Part shown: one piece after another, positions 39,021 through 48,468 of the stretch
How the letters are laid out: each line of letters opens with the position of its first letter
How positions within the stretch are numbered: position 1 is the first letter of the stretch
Assembly (NCBI RefSeq): GCF_002940205.1
Contig: NZ_MDSK01000005.1
Span: forward strand, 3,629-67,628
Direction: 5' to 3'
Length of the DNA: 64,000 nt
Source: Xanthomonas arboricola pv. guizotiae
GTDB taxonomy: Bacteria; Pseudomonadota; Gammaproteobacteria; Xanthomonadales; Xanthomonadaceae
Notes under the pieces: model-generated
What the model saw: the letters and a program-made list of their open reading frames with translations, nothing else
The model's database searches: none
Told to the model about the DNA's origin: nothing
Position numbers and translations under genes: made by a program

Positions 39021-40253
39021 TCACCCATGCAGGCGATTGAAGATCTGCACACCAGCCAGCCACACACCGGCCATGCTGCCGAAATTGGTCAGCAGAAAGG
39101 TCAACACCACGCGTGAGACGCGATTGCGGTACCAGCCGCGCAGCGTCTGCGCATCGTCGCGCAGCGACAGGAAATCGCCATAGGCCGGCTTGCGCATATG
39201 CACTTCCACCAGCGCCGCAAATGCACCGGTCGGCACGCTCAGGCGGAACGGCTTGAACGGCGCCACGACTGCTGCGGTGAGAATGCTCAACGGGTGGCTG
39301 CCGGCCAGCAGGCAGCCCAGTGCAGCCAGTCCGCCGGTATACATCGCCCACTGCAACAACAGGTCCGCGCCCATGCTCAGGCCGCCGCGCCAGAAGCCGA
39401 TGCCGATGCCGGTGATGATGACCGCCAGGATGCCCAGCGTGATCCACGGAATGCGCTTGCGCTGCTGCACGTATTCCAGCGACTCGCGCAATGGGCCAGG
39501 TGCGGCGGTGTCCTGCTCCAGGTGGCGTGCAAGACCGGCCAGATGTCCTGCACCGACCACCGCCAGGATCTCGCGCTGATCGGTGGTGGCTTCCTCGCGC
39601 AGGCGCGTGGCCATGTACTGGTCGCGCTCGGCGATCACGGTCTCGTACAGCTCCGGGCTTTCGCTGGCAAAGTCACCGAAGCTCGCCTCCAGCATGTCGC
39701 CCTGCTTGAGCTTTTCGATTTCCTCTTCGCCCACCTCGTCGGCAGCGAACAGGCCGCCGAGCAGGCCGCCGGCCAGTTTCATCTTGCCGAAGAATCCCAG
39801 CCGCCCGGACGCGCGCTTGAAGGTCAGGCCGACTTCGCGATCGATCAGGTGCACCGGCAAGCCTTGTGCGCGCGCCAGATTCACTGCTTCCTTCAACTCC
39901 GCGCCCGGCTCGATGCCGAGTTGCTTGGCCAGGCGGCGCTGGTAGGCGGCCAGGGCGAGGTTGGCCGCAAACAAGGCCACCCGGCCCTTGCGGATCACCT
40001 GCACCAGGTCCAGGCGGGCGAGGGCATCCGGGTCGCTGAGCGCCTGCAGGCGCTGCGCGTCCAGTTCCACCGCCACCGCGTCGTAGCGACCGCTGCCGAT
40101 CGCCCGCTGCACCGCGGCCACGCTGGCCAGCGAGACATGCGCGGTGCCGAGCAGGGTATAGCGCACGCCATCGCGTTCGACGATGCGATGCGGCTGGCCG
40201 GACAGCGCATCGTCCAGAACGTGGGTGGTTTGCTCAGTCATGGGGTCATTCAT
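39021..40253 (-). CDS. TraB/PrgY family membrane protein
   Basis: A 410-residue protein. The N-terminal TraB (Tiki-like) domain shows the conserved LLGTAHVS and VVGAGHLAGL motifs, which in relatives form a metal-dependent protease-like site. Three to four hydrophobic segments follow (ITLGILAVIITGIGIGFW; LLLQWAMYTGGLAALGCLL). The family was named for plasmid pheromone shutdown (TraB/PrgY), but chromosomal bacterial members have no established role. The start is uncertain: the ATG at 40253 overlaps the GNAT stop by 8 bp, and another at 40241 is possible. Confidence 0.82.
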   Translation of the reverse strand: MNDPMTEQTTHVLDDALSGQPHRIVERDGVRYTLLGTAHVSLASVAAVQRAIGSGRYDAVAVELDAQRLQALSDPDALARLDLVQVIRKGRVALFAANLALAAYQRRLAKQLGIEPGAELKEAVNLARAQGLPVHLIDREVGLTFKRASGRLGFFGKMKLAGGLLGGLFAADEVGEEEIEKLKQGDMLEASFGDFASESPELYETVIAERDQYMATRLREEATTDQREILAVVGAGHLAGLARHLEQDTAAPGPLRESLEYVQQRKRIPWITLGILAVIITGIGIGFWRGGLSMGADLLLQWAMYTGGLAALGCLLAGSHPLSILTAAVVAPFKPFRLSVPTGAFAALVEVHMRKPAYGDFLSLRDDAQTLRGWYRNRVSRVVLTFLLTNFGSMAGVWLAGVQIFNRLHG

Positions 40254-40773
40254 CAGAAGGAGGGGCGGTGTCGCCGGAGCCGAGCGCGCGTTGCATCTGC
40301 ATGCCGTCCAGCCAGCGACCATGCTTGCGGCCGATACCGGTGAACACTCCGACCGTGCGAAAACCAAAACGTTCATGCAGCCGCCGCGATGCCAGGTTGT
40401 CGGCATCGCCGATCACCGCAATCATCTGTCGATAGCCGCGCTGTTGGCAGCGTGCGATCAGCTCGCCGAGCAAGGCCTTGCCGACGCCGTGGCCTTGCGC
40501 GCCGCTGGCGAGATAGATCGAATTCTCGACGGTCCAGCGGTAGCCGGCGCGTGCGCGATAGGCGCCGACGTAGGCATAGCCCACCACCACGCCATCGCGC
40601 TCGGCAACGAGATAGGGGTAGCCGGCATCCACGCTCGCGCGCACCCGCGCGCCCATCTCCTCGCGCGATGGTGCGCTGTCTTCGTAGCTGTTGACCCCAG
40701 CAATCTGCTCCGCATAGATCGCGGTGATGGCCGGGATGTCCGCGTCGCAGACTTCGCGCAACTCGACAGGCAT
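40246..40773 (-). CDS. GNAT N-acetyltransferase, phosphinothricin acetyltransferase-like
   Basis: A 175-residue acetyltransferase. VELREVCDADIPAITAIYAE, YVGAYRARAGYRWTVENSIY and the acetyl-CoA loop GAQGHGVGKALLGELI are typical of the PAT/Bar branch, whose members acetylate phosphinothricin, methionine sulfoximine or related amino acids. Substrate cannot be read. It lies 4 bp downstream of the agmatine-pathway amidase gene, so co-transcription with aguA-aguB is possible. Confidence 0.85.
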   Translation of the reverse strand: MPVELREVCDADIPAITAIYAEQIAGVNSYEDSAPSREEMGARVRASVDAGYPYLVAERDGVVVGYAYVGAYRARAGYRWTVENSIYLASGAQGHGVGKALLGELIARCQQRGYRQMIAVIGDADNLASRRLHERFGFRTVGVFTGIGRKHGRWLDGMQMQRALGSGDTAPPSDE

Positions 40774-40777
40774 GCGG

Positions 40778-41662
40778 TCAGTCGATGTAGCGCTTGAGCA
40801 GGTCGCCATACGCATCGATACGGCGATCGCGCAGGAACGGCCAGATGCGGCGCACGTGTTCGCTGCGCTGCAGGTCGACGTCGCACACCAGCACCGTCGG
40901 CTCCTGTCCGGCTTCGGCGATGAACTCGCCCTGCGGCCCCAGCACATGGCTGTTGCCCCAGAACTGGATGCCCGACGCGCCCAACGGCGAGGGCTCATGG
41001 CCGACGCGGTTGCACGACAGCACCGGCACCCCGTTGGCGACCGCATGGCCGCGATGGCTGAGCACCCAGGCATCGCGCTGGCGCTCCTGCTCCGGTTGCT
41101 GGTCATCCGGATCCCAGCCGATCGCGGTGGGGTAGAGCAGCAGTTCCGCACCGGCCAGCGCCATCAGGCGCGCCGCTTCGGGGTACCACTGGTCCCAGCA
41201 CACCAGCACGCCCAACCGGCCGACCGAGGTATCGATCGGCGCAAAGCCCAGATCGCCCGGGGTGAAATAGAACTTTTCATAGAAGCCCGGATCGTCCGGG
41301 ATATGCATCTTGCGGTACTTGCCGAGCAGGCGGCCGTCCTTTTCGAACACGACCGCAGTGTTGTGATACAGCCCGGCCGCGCGCCGCTCGAACAACGAGG
41401 CCACCAGCACCACGCCGTGCTGCTTGGCCAGCGCGCCCAGCCGTTCGGTACTGGGGCCGGGGATCGGCTCGGCCAGGTCGAATTCGTCCACCGACTCGTG
41501 CTGGCAGAAATACGCACCGTTGTGCAGTTCCTGCAGCAGCACCAGCTTGGCGCCCTGTGCGGCGGCTTCGGCCACGCGCGATTCGATGATGGCCAGATTG
41601 GCCGCGGCGTCGCCGTGGTTGCGCTCCTGGATCAGCGCGACGGGAAGGAGATGACGGGTCAT
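40778..41662 (-). CDS. aguB: N-carbamoylputrescine amidase
   Basis: A 294-residue nitrilase-superfamily enzyme converting N-carbamoylputrescine to putrescine, CO2 and ammonia. The triad is visible as LLQELHNGAYF, KYRKMHIPDDP and VLVCWDQWYPEAARL. Conservation with plant and bacterial AguB is high (FTPGDLGF; TAIGWDP). It follows aguA by 138 bp on the same strand, giving the two-step route agmatine to putrescine. The start is the ATG at 41662 (MTRHLLPVALIQERN). Confidence 0.93.
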   Translation of the reverse strand: MTRHLLPVALIQERNHGDAAANLAIIESRVAEAAAQGAKLVLLQELHNGAYFCQHESVDEFDLAEPIPGPSTERLGALAKQHGVVLVASLFERRAAGLYHNTAVVFEKDGRLLGKYRKMHIPDDPGFYEKFYFTPGDLGFAPIDTSVGRLGVLVCWDQWYPEAARLMALAGAELLLYPTAIGWDPDDQQPEQERQRDAWVLSHRGHAVANGVPVLSCNRVGHEPSPLGASGIQFWGNSHVLGPQGEFIAEAGQEPTVLVCDVDLQRSEHVRRIWPFLRDRRIDAYGDLLKRYID

Positions 41663-41800
41663 GGCGATTCGTCCAGCTAGGTGACGCACTAAGGTAGCGC
41701 GCGATGGTGGAACGCCGGCCTGCCGGCCGGAACAGGAAACCGCGCGCGGCATGTGCCGCCGCGATGCAGGCAAAATCTAGAGCTGCTTCCGGAGCGGCTC

Positions 41801-42835
41801 TCAGGCGGCGAGCAGGCCGGCCGGCAATTGCATGGTCAGGCAATGCAGGCTGCCGTTCTGCCAGATCAACGCACGACACGGCACCGGCACGATCTCGTGT
41901 TGCGGGAACGCCTGCGCCAGCACTGCCTGCGCAAGCGCATCGGCCGCATCGCCATAGGCCGGCATCAGCACCGCACCGTTGACGATCAGGAAATTGGCGT
42001 ACGAAGCGGCCAGACGCCGTCCTTGATCCAGGATCGGCTCGGCCCACGGCAGCACGAACAGGCGATATGGCTGCCCGTCGGCCTTGCGCAGCGCGGCCAG
42101 TTCGGCGCCCATCGCCTGCAATTCGGTGTAATGCGAATCGCTGGGTACATCGCAGCCTTGATAGACGATCGCATCCGGGCCGGCAAAGCGCGCCAGCGTG
42201 TCGATATGCGCATCGGTATCGTCGCCTTCCAGGTAGCCGTGATCCAGCCACAGCACCCGCTCCTGCGCCAGCCACGTGGCCAGATCGCTGCTGAGCGATT
42301 CGCGCGTGCGCTGTGGGTGACGCTCATGCAGGCACTTCCAGGTGGTCAGCAGCGTGCCGGCGCCGTCGGTCTCGATCGCACCGCCTTCCAGGGCGAAGTC
42401 GATGGTCTCTACTGGCGCCGGCACGAACACCCGCGCGGCATCCAGCGAGCTCACCAACTGATCGTCCAGGCTGGCTTCGAACTTGCCGCCCCAGCCGGTG
42501 AAACGGAAATCCATCAACCGGAAGCCGGTGTCCTGGCGCAATGTGATCGGGCCGGAATCGCGCAGCCAGGTGTCGTTGTATGCGGCAATCACGAAACGCA
42601 CGCGCGTCATGTCCACCCGCGCCGAACGCAGCCGCGCCTCGGCGTAGATCTGCAGGTCGTCGTCGGCCGCACAGATGACCACCGGCTCGAAGCGGGTGAT
42701 CGCCGTGACCAGCGCGATATAGGTCTCTTCCACATCGGCTAGGCGTTCGGCCCAGTCGGTGCCGGCATGCGGCCACGCGAGCAACACGGCGGATTGAGGT
42801 TCCCACTCGGCGGGAAAGCGAAGACGGTTGGTCAT
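41801..42835 (-). CDS. aguA: Agmatine deiminase
   Basis: A 344-residue guanidino-group modifying enzyme that converts agmatine to N-carbamoylputrescine. Family signatures: RFPAEWEPQSAVLLAWPH, YNDTWLRDSGPI, ALEGGAIETDG, the histidine in DTDAHIDTLARF, and the catalytic cysteine near the end (GSLHCLTMQLP, Cys332). The start at MTNRLRFPAEW (42835) is preferred over an ATG three codons earlier. A stem-loop GTGCGGGC-CATC-GCCCGCAC lies at 42858-42877 in the leader region. Confidence 0.94.
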   Translation of the reverse strand: MTNRLRFPAEWEPQSAVLLAWPHAGTDWAERLADVEETYIALVTAITRFEPVVICAADDDLQIYAEARLRSARVDMTRVRFVIAAYNDTWLRDSGPITLRQDTGFRLMDFRFTGWGGKFEASLDDQLVSSLDAARVFVPAPVETIDFALEGGAIETDGAGTLLTTWKCLHERHPQRTRESLSSDLATWLAQERVLWLDHGYLEGDDTDAHIDTLARFAGPDAIVYQGCDVPSDSHYTELQAMGAELAALRKADGQPYRLFVLPWAEPILDQGRRLAASYANFLIVNGAVLMPAYGDAADALAQAVLAQAFPQHEIVPVPCRALIWQNGSLHCLTMQLPAGLLAA

Positions 42836-43069
42836 GCCAGGCATTACTCATCTTGGTGTGCGGGCCATCGCCCGCACGTTCATCGATATCCCGCACGTAG
42901 TACGGGCTCTTGCAATCCAGGCGCGCATCGACGCGCCTAGCCTTGGTAAAGCCTCGAAGCAACGCATGTCCGGTTGCTGACGGAAACGGCAACGTCGCGA
43001 TGCGAAACATTCCGGCCGGCGCTGCAGCTGACAGGCGCCAGCACCTACGGCCGAGTCGTCCTCAACGCG

Positions 43070-43411
43070 TTACCGAATCGGCGGTTTCGGCCCGATCTCG
43101 TTGGCATCGGCTTTATTGGCCACCACGTCGATCACCTTGCTTTTTTCGAAGTACACGGTGAACGCCGGGTACACCCAGCGATGGATGGTCGGCCACTGGC
43201 GCTTCTGGCCACCGCGCGGCTCCAGCTTTTCCTGCGGCGCGCCATAGCGGCCTTCGACCTGGCGCATGCTGTCGCCGCGCAAGGGCAGGGCAGCGGCGGG
43301 CTTCTGCTGTGCGCGATCGACCAGCAGCGTATCGGCCGACGCAACGGCACTGATCCCCATCAGCGCGATTGTCAGCACGATCGGCGGCATCCCAAACGAA
43401 CGGTTGCGCAT
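43070..43411 (-). CDS. Small secreted protein of unknown function
   Basis: A 113-residue protein with a signal peptide (about 26 residues, ending ISAVASA). The mature part (RGDSMRQVEGRYGAPQEKLE...HRWVYPAFTVYFEKSKVID) has the look of a short BamE/SmpA-like fold: a helix with GxP followed by a beta-strand pair ending in VYFE, but the match is weak. No partner gene. The 234 bp upstream of aguA and downstream of this gene hold only short hairpins. Confidence 0.7.
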   Translation of the reverse strand: MRNRSFGMPPIVLTIALMGISAVASADTLLVDRAQQKPAAALPLRGDSMRQVEGRYGAPQEKLEPRGGQKRQWPTIHRWVYPAFTVYFEKSKVIDVVANKADANEIGPKPPIR

Positions 43412-43609
43412 GTCATCTACTCCCCAGTGGACAAGATTTCAGGTGGTGATTACAGCAAAAAACCAGGACCGACGCCGCTGCGACGCCAAGTTGGTCGAGC
43501 GCCGCCGAAACCGGTCTGGCCGCGTCTGTCCGGAATCGGTCATGTCCCGGCCAACCGGGGCGCAGGTCACAGTGCATGGAGCGATAACCGGCGTGAAGCA
43601 GCGGCCAAG

Positions 43610-43629
43610 AAAAAACCGCCCGGAGGCGG
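43610..43629 (-). terminator. Rho-independent terminator of rpmJ
   Basis: Stem CCGCC/GGCGG around TCCG; on the minus strand it is followed by a run of T. It lies 32 bp downstream of the L36 stop. Confidence 0.8.
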
Positions 43630-43660
43630 CTTTCTCGGGTCTTGCACGCGTGGCGAACGC

Positions 43661-43786
43661 TTAGCGCTGACGCGCCTTGAAACGCGGGTTCGACTTGCAG
43701 ATCACGAAGACCTTGCCGCGGCGGCGGACCACCTTGCAGTCGCGGTGACGGGTCTTCGCAGACTTCAGGGAGGATAGGACTTTCAT
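43661..43786 (-). CDS. rpmJ: 50S ribosomal protein L36, zinc-independent (YkgO-like) form
   Basis: A 41-residue protein, [20 protein letters not shown]..., ending [10 protein letters not shown]. It matches the C-minus L36 paralogue (E. coli YkgO/RpmJ2): only two cysteines (17 and 30) remain and the zinc-ligand histidine of the C-plus form is replaced by Phe. Canonical L36 uses a Cys3-His zinc site. Too short for many gene callers. It has its own promoter and terminator, so is expressed independently. Confidence 0.93.
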
Positions 43787-43864
43787 GGCACACCTCGGCG
43801 TAAACGGTTGGATTCGATGGAAGAGTGCCCGCTATCGAGCGGTGCACCCGGAATTAAGCCGGCA

Positions 43865-43894
43865 ATTCTAACCGGCTTTTCGCCGTGCTTTCAA
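43865..43894 (-). promoter_or_regulatory. Candidate sigma70 promoter of rpmJ
   Basis: TTGAAA (43894-43889) and TAGAAT (43870-43865) on the minus strand with an 18-bp spacer, close to consensus, about 79 bp before the L36 start. No Zur-like palindrome was obvious in the leader. Confidence 0.65.
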
Positions 43895-43959
43895 GTGGTT
43901 GCATCGCAATCCCGGCGAGCGGCGCTACACTACCGCCTGATGACCTACCGGAAACCTGA

Positions 43960-44643
43960 ATGACCGACCTTTCGCCCGTCCTTACCATCGATGGTCCCTC
44001 CGGCGCCGGCAAGGGCACCGTGAGCCGGATCGTGGCCGCCCGGCTGGGCTGGCATTACCTCGATTCGGGCGCACTGTATCGCGCGGTGGGCGTGGCAGCG
44101 AGCTGGGCCGACCTGGATGTCTCCGATCCGGCCGCGCTGGTGCGCTGCACCTTCGACACCAGGGTGGAGTTCGACGATGCCGGCGAGGCCGGGCTGCGGG
44201 TGCTGGTCAATGGCGTGGACGCCACCGGCGAACTGCGCCTGGAGACCACCGGCGCACTTGCCTCGGCGATTGCGGCCATTCCCGAGGTGCGCAGCGCACT
44301 GAAGGAGCGCCAACGCGCATTCAGGCGGGCGCCCGGCCTGGTCGCGGACGGACGCGACATGGGCACGGTGATCTTCCCCGATGCCGCCTTCAAGGTGTTT
44401 CTGACCGCCAGTGCCGAAGAACGTGCGGGCCGTCGCCATAAACAGTTGATGGAAAAGGGTGTTTCGGTTATCTTTGACGACCTGCTGCGCGAGATCATGG
44501 CTCGAGATGCCCGTGATGCGCAGCGGGTGGTGGCGCCATTGCGGCCGGCCGAAGACGCCGTGCTGATCGATACCAGCGGAATGGGGATCGAGGATGTCGT
44601 CCAGCGTGTGGTCGGGTTGTTGACCGTTCGCACGTCGTCGTAA
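43960..44643 (+). CDS. cmk: Cytidylate kinase
   Basis: A 227-residue nucleoside monophosphate kinase phosphorylating CMP and dCMP. P-loop [18 protein letters not shown], and [20 protein letters not shown] are diagnostic. Start ATG at 43960; a -10-like TACACT lies at 43926-43931. The cmk-rpsA-ihfB order is conserved widely in gammaproteobacteria. Confidence 0.95.
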   Translation: MTDLSPVLTIDGPSGAGKGTVSRIVAARLGWHYLDSGALYRAVGVAASWADLDVSDPAALVRCTFDTRVEFDDAGEAGLRVLVNGVDATGELRLETTGALASAIAAIPEVRSALKERQRAFRRAPGLVADGRDMGTVIFPDAAFKVFLTASAEERAGRRHKQLMEKGVSVIFDDLLREIMARDARDAQRVVAPLRPAEDAVLIDTSGMGIEDVVQRVVGLLTVRTSS

Positions 44644-44826
44644 GCGTTCCGCAAGCGGGCCTGTCCCGCCGACCGTAAGGCGTTCCAAGGCTCCGTCGCA
44701 CATCCCGTGTGGCGGTTCTACTACTACTTAACCGACTCGCTGTCCGGAGTCGACCAACAGGCTGGGCGCTTGGCATCTGTCGCATTCGACGATCAACGCC
44801 CGTGTGTTCAACTGAGTAAAATTCAA

Positions 44827-46512
44827 ATGACAGAATCTTTTGCTGAACTGTTCGAAGCCAGTCAAGCCAATCTGGCGAAGCTGAAGCCGGGCTCGATCGT
44901 CACCGGTACCGTCGTGGAAGTGCGTGGCGACGTGGTGGTGATCAACGCTGGCCTGAAGTCCGAAGGCATCGTGCCGATCGAGCAGTTCCGTAACGACGCT
45001 GGCGAGATCGATGTCGGCGTCGGCGACCAGGTCAAGGTTGCCCTCGATTCCATCGAGAACGGCTTCGGTGAGACCGTGCTGTCGCGCGAGAAGGCCAAGC
45101 GCGCAATGGTGTGGGACGAGCTGGAAGAGGCGTTGGAAAAGAACGAAACCATCACCGGCCGCATCAGCGGCAAGGTCAAGGGTGGTTTCACCGTGGACAT
45201 CAAGGATGTCCGCGCGTTCCTGCCTGGTTCGCTGGTGGATGTGCGCCCGGTGCGCGACCCGGCCTACTTGGAAGGCAAGGAACTCGAGTTCAAGCTGATC
45301 AAGCTGGACCGCAAGCGCAACAACGTGGTGGTCTCGCGTCGTGCCGTGGTCGAGAGCGAGCACTCGGAAGAGCGCGAGCAGCTGATGGACAAGCTGCAGG
45401 AAGGCGCGATCCTGAAGGGTGTCGTCAAGAACCTGACCGATTACGGCGCGTTCGTGGACCTGGGCGGTATCGACGGCCTGCTGCACATCACCGACATGGC
45501 CTGGAAGCGCGTGCGCCATCCGTCCGAAGTGGTCAACGTCGGCGACGAGCTGGACGTGCGCGTGCTGAAGTTCGATCGCGAGCGTAACCGCGTCAGCCTC
45601 GGCCTGAAGCAGCTGGGCGAAGATCCGTGGGACAACATCGCACGTCGTTACCCGGCCAACAGCCGCGTGTTCGGCAAGGTCTCCAACGTCACCGATTACG
45701 GCGCATTCGTCGAGATCGAGCCGGGCGTCGAAGGTCTGGTGCACGTCTCCGAGATGGATTGGACCAACAAGAACGTCAACCCGTCCAAGGTTGTGCAAGT
45801 TGGTGACGAAGTCGAAGTGATGGTGCTGGATGTCGACGAGGAGCGTCGCCGCATCTCGCTGGGCATGAAGCAGGTTGCCGCCAACCCGTGGGAAACCTTC
45901 GCTGCCACCCACAAGAAGAACGACAAGGTGTCCGGTCAGATCAAGTCGATCACCGACTTCGGCATCTTCATCGGTCTGGACGGCGGCATCGACGGTCTGG
46001 TGCACCTGTCCGACATCAGCTGGAACACCACCGGCGAAGATGTCGTGCGCAACTACAAGAAGGGCGACACGCTGGAAGCCGTCGTGCTGGCAGTCGATCC
46101 GGAACGTGAGCGCATCAGCCTGGGCGTCAAGCAGCTGGAGCAGGATCCGTTCGGCCAGTACATGGCGTCCAACCCGAAGGGTTCGAAGGTCGAAGGCGTG
46201 GTGCGTGAAGTGGATGCCAAGGGCGCCACGATCGACCTGGCAGACGGCATCGAAGGCTACGTCGCTGCGCGCGACATCGCCAACGAGCGTGTGGACGACG
46301 CGACCCAGCACCTGAAGGTCGGCGACAAGATCGAAGCCAAGTTCGTGGGCATGGACCGCAAGGGCCGCACCCTGCAGCTGTCGATCAAGGCCAAGGACGA
46401 TGCCGAAATGCGTGAAACGCTGGAGGAATACCAGTCTTCGGCCGCATCCGGTGGCATGACCCAGCTGGGCGCGCTGCTGCGTGCACAGTTGAACAGCAAC
46501 AAGTCCGAGTAA
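44827..46512 (+). CDS. rpsA: 30S ribosomal protein S1
   Basis: A 561-residue protein of six S1 RNA-binding repeats (for example [20 protein letters not shown] and two [14 protein letters not shown] / [14 protein letters not shown] repeats). It recruits mRNA to the 30S subunit. The ATG at 44827 gives [13 protein letters not shown]; the open frame before it lies in the 183-bp leader, which in other species binds S1 itself for autoregulation. No clear promoter was seen in the leader. Confidence 0.97.
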   Translation: MTESFAELFEASQANLAKLKPGSIVTGTVVEVRGDVVVINAGLKSEGIVPIEQFRNDAGEIDVGVGDQVKVALDSIENGFGETVLSREKAKRAMVWDELEEALEKNETITGRISGKVKGGFTVDIKDVRAFLPGSLVDVRPVRDPAYLEGKELEFKLIKLDRKRNNVVVSRRAVVESEHSEEREQLMDKLQEGAILKGVVKNLTDYGAFVDLGGIDGLLHITDMAWKRVRHPSEVVNVGDELDVRVLKFDRERNRVSLGLKQLGEDPWDNIARRYPANSRVFGKVSNVTDYGAFVEIEPGVEGLVHVSEMDWTNKNVNPSKVVQVGDEVEVMVLDVDEERRRISLGMKQVAANPWETFAATHKKNDKVSGQIKSITDFGIFIGLDGGIDGLVHLSDISWNTTGEDVVRNYKKGDTLEAVVLAVDPERERISLGVKQLEQDPFGQYMASNPKGSKVEGVVREVDAKGATIDLADGIEGYVAARDIANERVDDATQHLKVGDKIEAKFVGMDRKGRTLQLSIKAKDDAEMRETLEEYQSSAASGGMTQLGALLRAQLNSNKSE

Positions 46513-46540
46513 GCGCGTAGCGCTCGCAAGAGCGTGATGG

Positions 46541-46566
46541 ATCGGCCCGGGCTTGCCCGGGCCGAT
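46541..46566. terminator. Strong hairpin after rpsA
   Basis: A perfect 12-bp stem (ATCGGCCCGGGC and complement) with a 2-nt spacer, 28 bp after the rpsA stop and 34 bp before ihfB. There is no U-run, so it may attenuate or protect the rpsA message rather than terminate fully. Confidence 0.55.
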
Positions 46567-46600
46567 TCCGATGTGTCAGTCGAAAAAAGCAAGTCTTCCC

Positions 46601-46912
46601 ATGACCAAGTCCGAATTGATTGAAATCCTGGCGCGACGTCAAGCGCATCTGAAGGCGGACGACGTGGATCTGGCAGTCAAATCGCTGCTGGAAATGATGG
46701 GGCAGGCGCTCTCCGATGGTGATCGGATCGAAATACGCGGGTTCGGCAGCTTCTCGCTGCATTACCGCCCGCCACGTCTTGGCCGTAATCCGAAGACCGG
46801 CGAGTCGGTCGCGTTGCCGGGCAAGCATGTTCCGCATTTCAAGCCTGGCAAGGAATTGCGCGAGCGTGTCAGCTCCGTGGTCCCGGTCGATCTGCTGGAT
46901 GCGGCTGACTGA
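46601..46912 (+). CDS. ihfB: Integration host factor subunit beta
   Basis: A 103-residue HU/IHF family DNA-bending protein. [20 protein letters not shown] at the N-terminus and the DNA-binding arm region [20 protein letters not shown], with the intercalating proline, identify the beta subunit. It works with IhfA (not in this window). The tail is about nine residues longer than in E. coli. Its location behind rpsA is the conserved one. Confidence 0.95.
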   Translation: MTKSELIEILARRQAHLKADDVDLAVKSLLEMMGQALSDGDRIEIRGFGSFSLHYRPPRLGRNPKTGESVALPGKHVPHFKPGKELRERVSSVVPVDLLDAAD

Positions 46913-46977
46913 GGTCATTCTGCCGCTGCGTTTATGTCGGCTCGGTTAAGCTAAGCCTCTTTCGACGGAGTCTGGCC

Positions 46978-47283
46978 ATGAAGGTGTTTCGCTTGCTGGT
47001 GATGTTGGCCTTCCTGCTGGTCGGTCTGATCATCGGTGCGGTCAATTCCCAGGACGTCACCCTCGACTTCCTTTTCTCCAGTGTGCACACGACCTCCGGA
47101 ATCGCGATCATCGTCGCGCTGCTGGTCGGTGTGTTGATCGGCGCCGGCATGGTGCTGGTCAGTGTGGTCATTCCCCTCTATTCCAAACTGCGCCAGGCCA
47201 ACAAGGCGGTTGCAGTCAGTCGCGCCGACGCCAGGCCCATTGCGCCTGCCGCAGTCGAGCCGCGCCCCCTTGATGGACTGTAA
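46978..47283 (+). CDS. lapA: LapA (YciS) family inner-membrane protein
   Basis: A 101-residue protein with two transmembrane helices and a LapA domain (LIIGAVNSQDVTLDFLFSSV). In E. coli LapA and LapB act with FtsH to control LpxC degradation and so lipopolysaccharide synthesis. It sits 6 bp before lapB, the usual pairing. The C-terminus (ADARPIAPAAVEPRP) is a short flexible tail. Confidence 0.88.
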   Translation: MKVFRLLVMLAFLLVGLIIGAVNSQDVTLDFLFSSVHTTSGIAIIVALLVGVLIGAGMVLVSVVIPLYSKLRQANKAVAVSRADARPIAPAAVEPRPLDGL

Positions 47284-47289
47284 GCGCGT

Positions 47290-48468
47290 ATGGACTTTCT
47301 GACCGAGTGGATCTGGTTCTTCCTGTTCGTGCCGTTGGCAGCGCTGGGGGGCTGGGTCGTTGGCCGCCGCGGTGGTCAACGCCACGGCGATACCCAGGTC
47401 AGTCGCCTGTCCAGCACCTACTTTCGTGGCCTGAACTATCTGCTCAACGAGCAGCCGGACAAGGCGATCGAGCTGTTTCTGCACATCGCCGAACTGGACA
47501 AGGAAACCTTCGAGACCCAGGTCGCGTTGGGGCATTTGTTCCGTCGCCGCGGTGAGGTCGACCGCGCGATCCGGCTGCATCAGGGCCTGGTGCAACGCGC
47601 CGACCTGACCGATCAGCAGCGCGTGCAGGCCTTGCTGGCGCTGGGCGAGGACTACATGAAGTCCGGCCTGCTGGATCGTGCCGAGACCGTGTTCACCGAA
47701 CTGGCGCAACTGGATCAGCGTGCGCCGCAGGCGCTGCGTCACCTGATCGGCATCTATCAGGCCGAGCGCGACTGGGAAAAGGCGATCGACAACGCCACCC
47801 GTTACGAAGAAGTCACCGGCGAGCCGATGGGCAAGCTGATTTCGCAATTCGAGTGCGAGCTGGCCGACCGCTATCGCGGCCTGAGCAAGCCCGACGAAGC
47901 GTTGCAGGCGATCGCACGCGCCTACCAGGCCGATGGCACCTCGGTGCGCGCCGGCATTCTGGAGGGACGCATCGAAGCCGAGCGCGGACACGAGGAAGCG
48001 GCAGTGCGCGCGTTCGAGCGCGCTGCGCGGCATGATCCGGAATACCTGCCGGAGATCATTCCCGCATTGATGGCGGCCTATCGGCGGGTCGGCGATATCG
48101 CCGGCGCGCGCAATTTCCTGTCCGAGATGACCGAGCACTATCGCGGCATCGCCCCGGTGCTGGCGTTGACGCAGCTGATGGAAGCGCAGGACGGTGTGGC
48201 GCCTGCACTGGCTTACCTGGGCCGTCAGCTCAAGGACCGGCCATCGGTCCGCGGCGAGTCTGCATTGATCGACCTGACCCTGGCCGAAGGCAGCGACCCG
48301 GTCGGCACCTTGCAGGACCTCAAGCACATCACCGACCAGCTGCTGGTGCGCAACCCGAGCTACCGCTGCACCCGCTGCGGCTTTGGCGCGAAGACGCACC
48401 ACTGGCAATGCCCGAGTTGCAAGGAATGGGGCACGGTCAAGCCGCTGTTGAACTACGCGGTGGTCTGA
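47290..48468 (+). CDS. lapB: Lipopolysaccharide assembly protein LapB (YciM)
   Basis: A 392-residue membrane-anchored TPR protein: an N-terminal helix (WIWFFLFVPLAALGGWVVG), then about nine TPR-like repeats, and a C-terminal rubredoxin-like zinc-binding domain (CTRCGFGAKTHHWQCPSCKE). LapB is an adaptor for FtsH-dependent LpxC turnover and for LPS assembly. The conserved four cysteines are all present. The stop overlaps the next gene start (TGATG). Confidence 0.95.
   Translation: MDFLTEWIWFFLFVPLAALGGWVVGRRGGQRHGDTQVSRLSSTYFRGLNYLLNEQPDKAIELFLHIAELDKETFETQVALGHLFRRRGEVDRAIRLHQGLVQRADLTDQQRVQALLALGEDYMKSGLLDRAETVFTELAQLDQRAPQALRHLIGIYQAERDWEKAIDNATRYEEVTGEPMGKLISQFECELADRYRGLSKPDEALQAIARAYQADGTSVRAGILEGRIEAERGHEEAAVRAFERAARHDPEYLPEIIPALMAAYRRVGDIAGARNFLSEMTEHYRGIAPVLALTQLMEAQDGVAPALAYLGRQLKDRPSVRGESALIDLTLAEGSDPVGTLQDLKHITDQLLVRNPSYRCTRCGFGAKTHHWQCPSCKEWGTVKPLLNYAVV

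Noticed and set aside
42858-42877. Riboswitch or attenuator in the aguA leader
   Set aside because: A single 8-bp hairpin without U-run or alternative pairing; not enough to claim a regulatory RNA.
43865-43894. Zur-controlled promoter for the zinc-free L36
   Set aside because: I looked for a Zur-like palindrome near the promoter and saw none, so no zinc control is claimed.
44728-46311. Long open frame antisense to rpsA
   Set aside because: Mirror of repeated S1 domains; no start signal or domain of its own.
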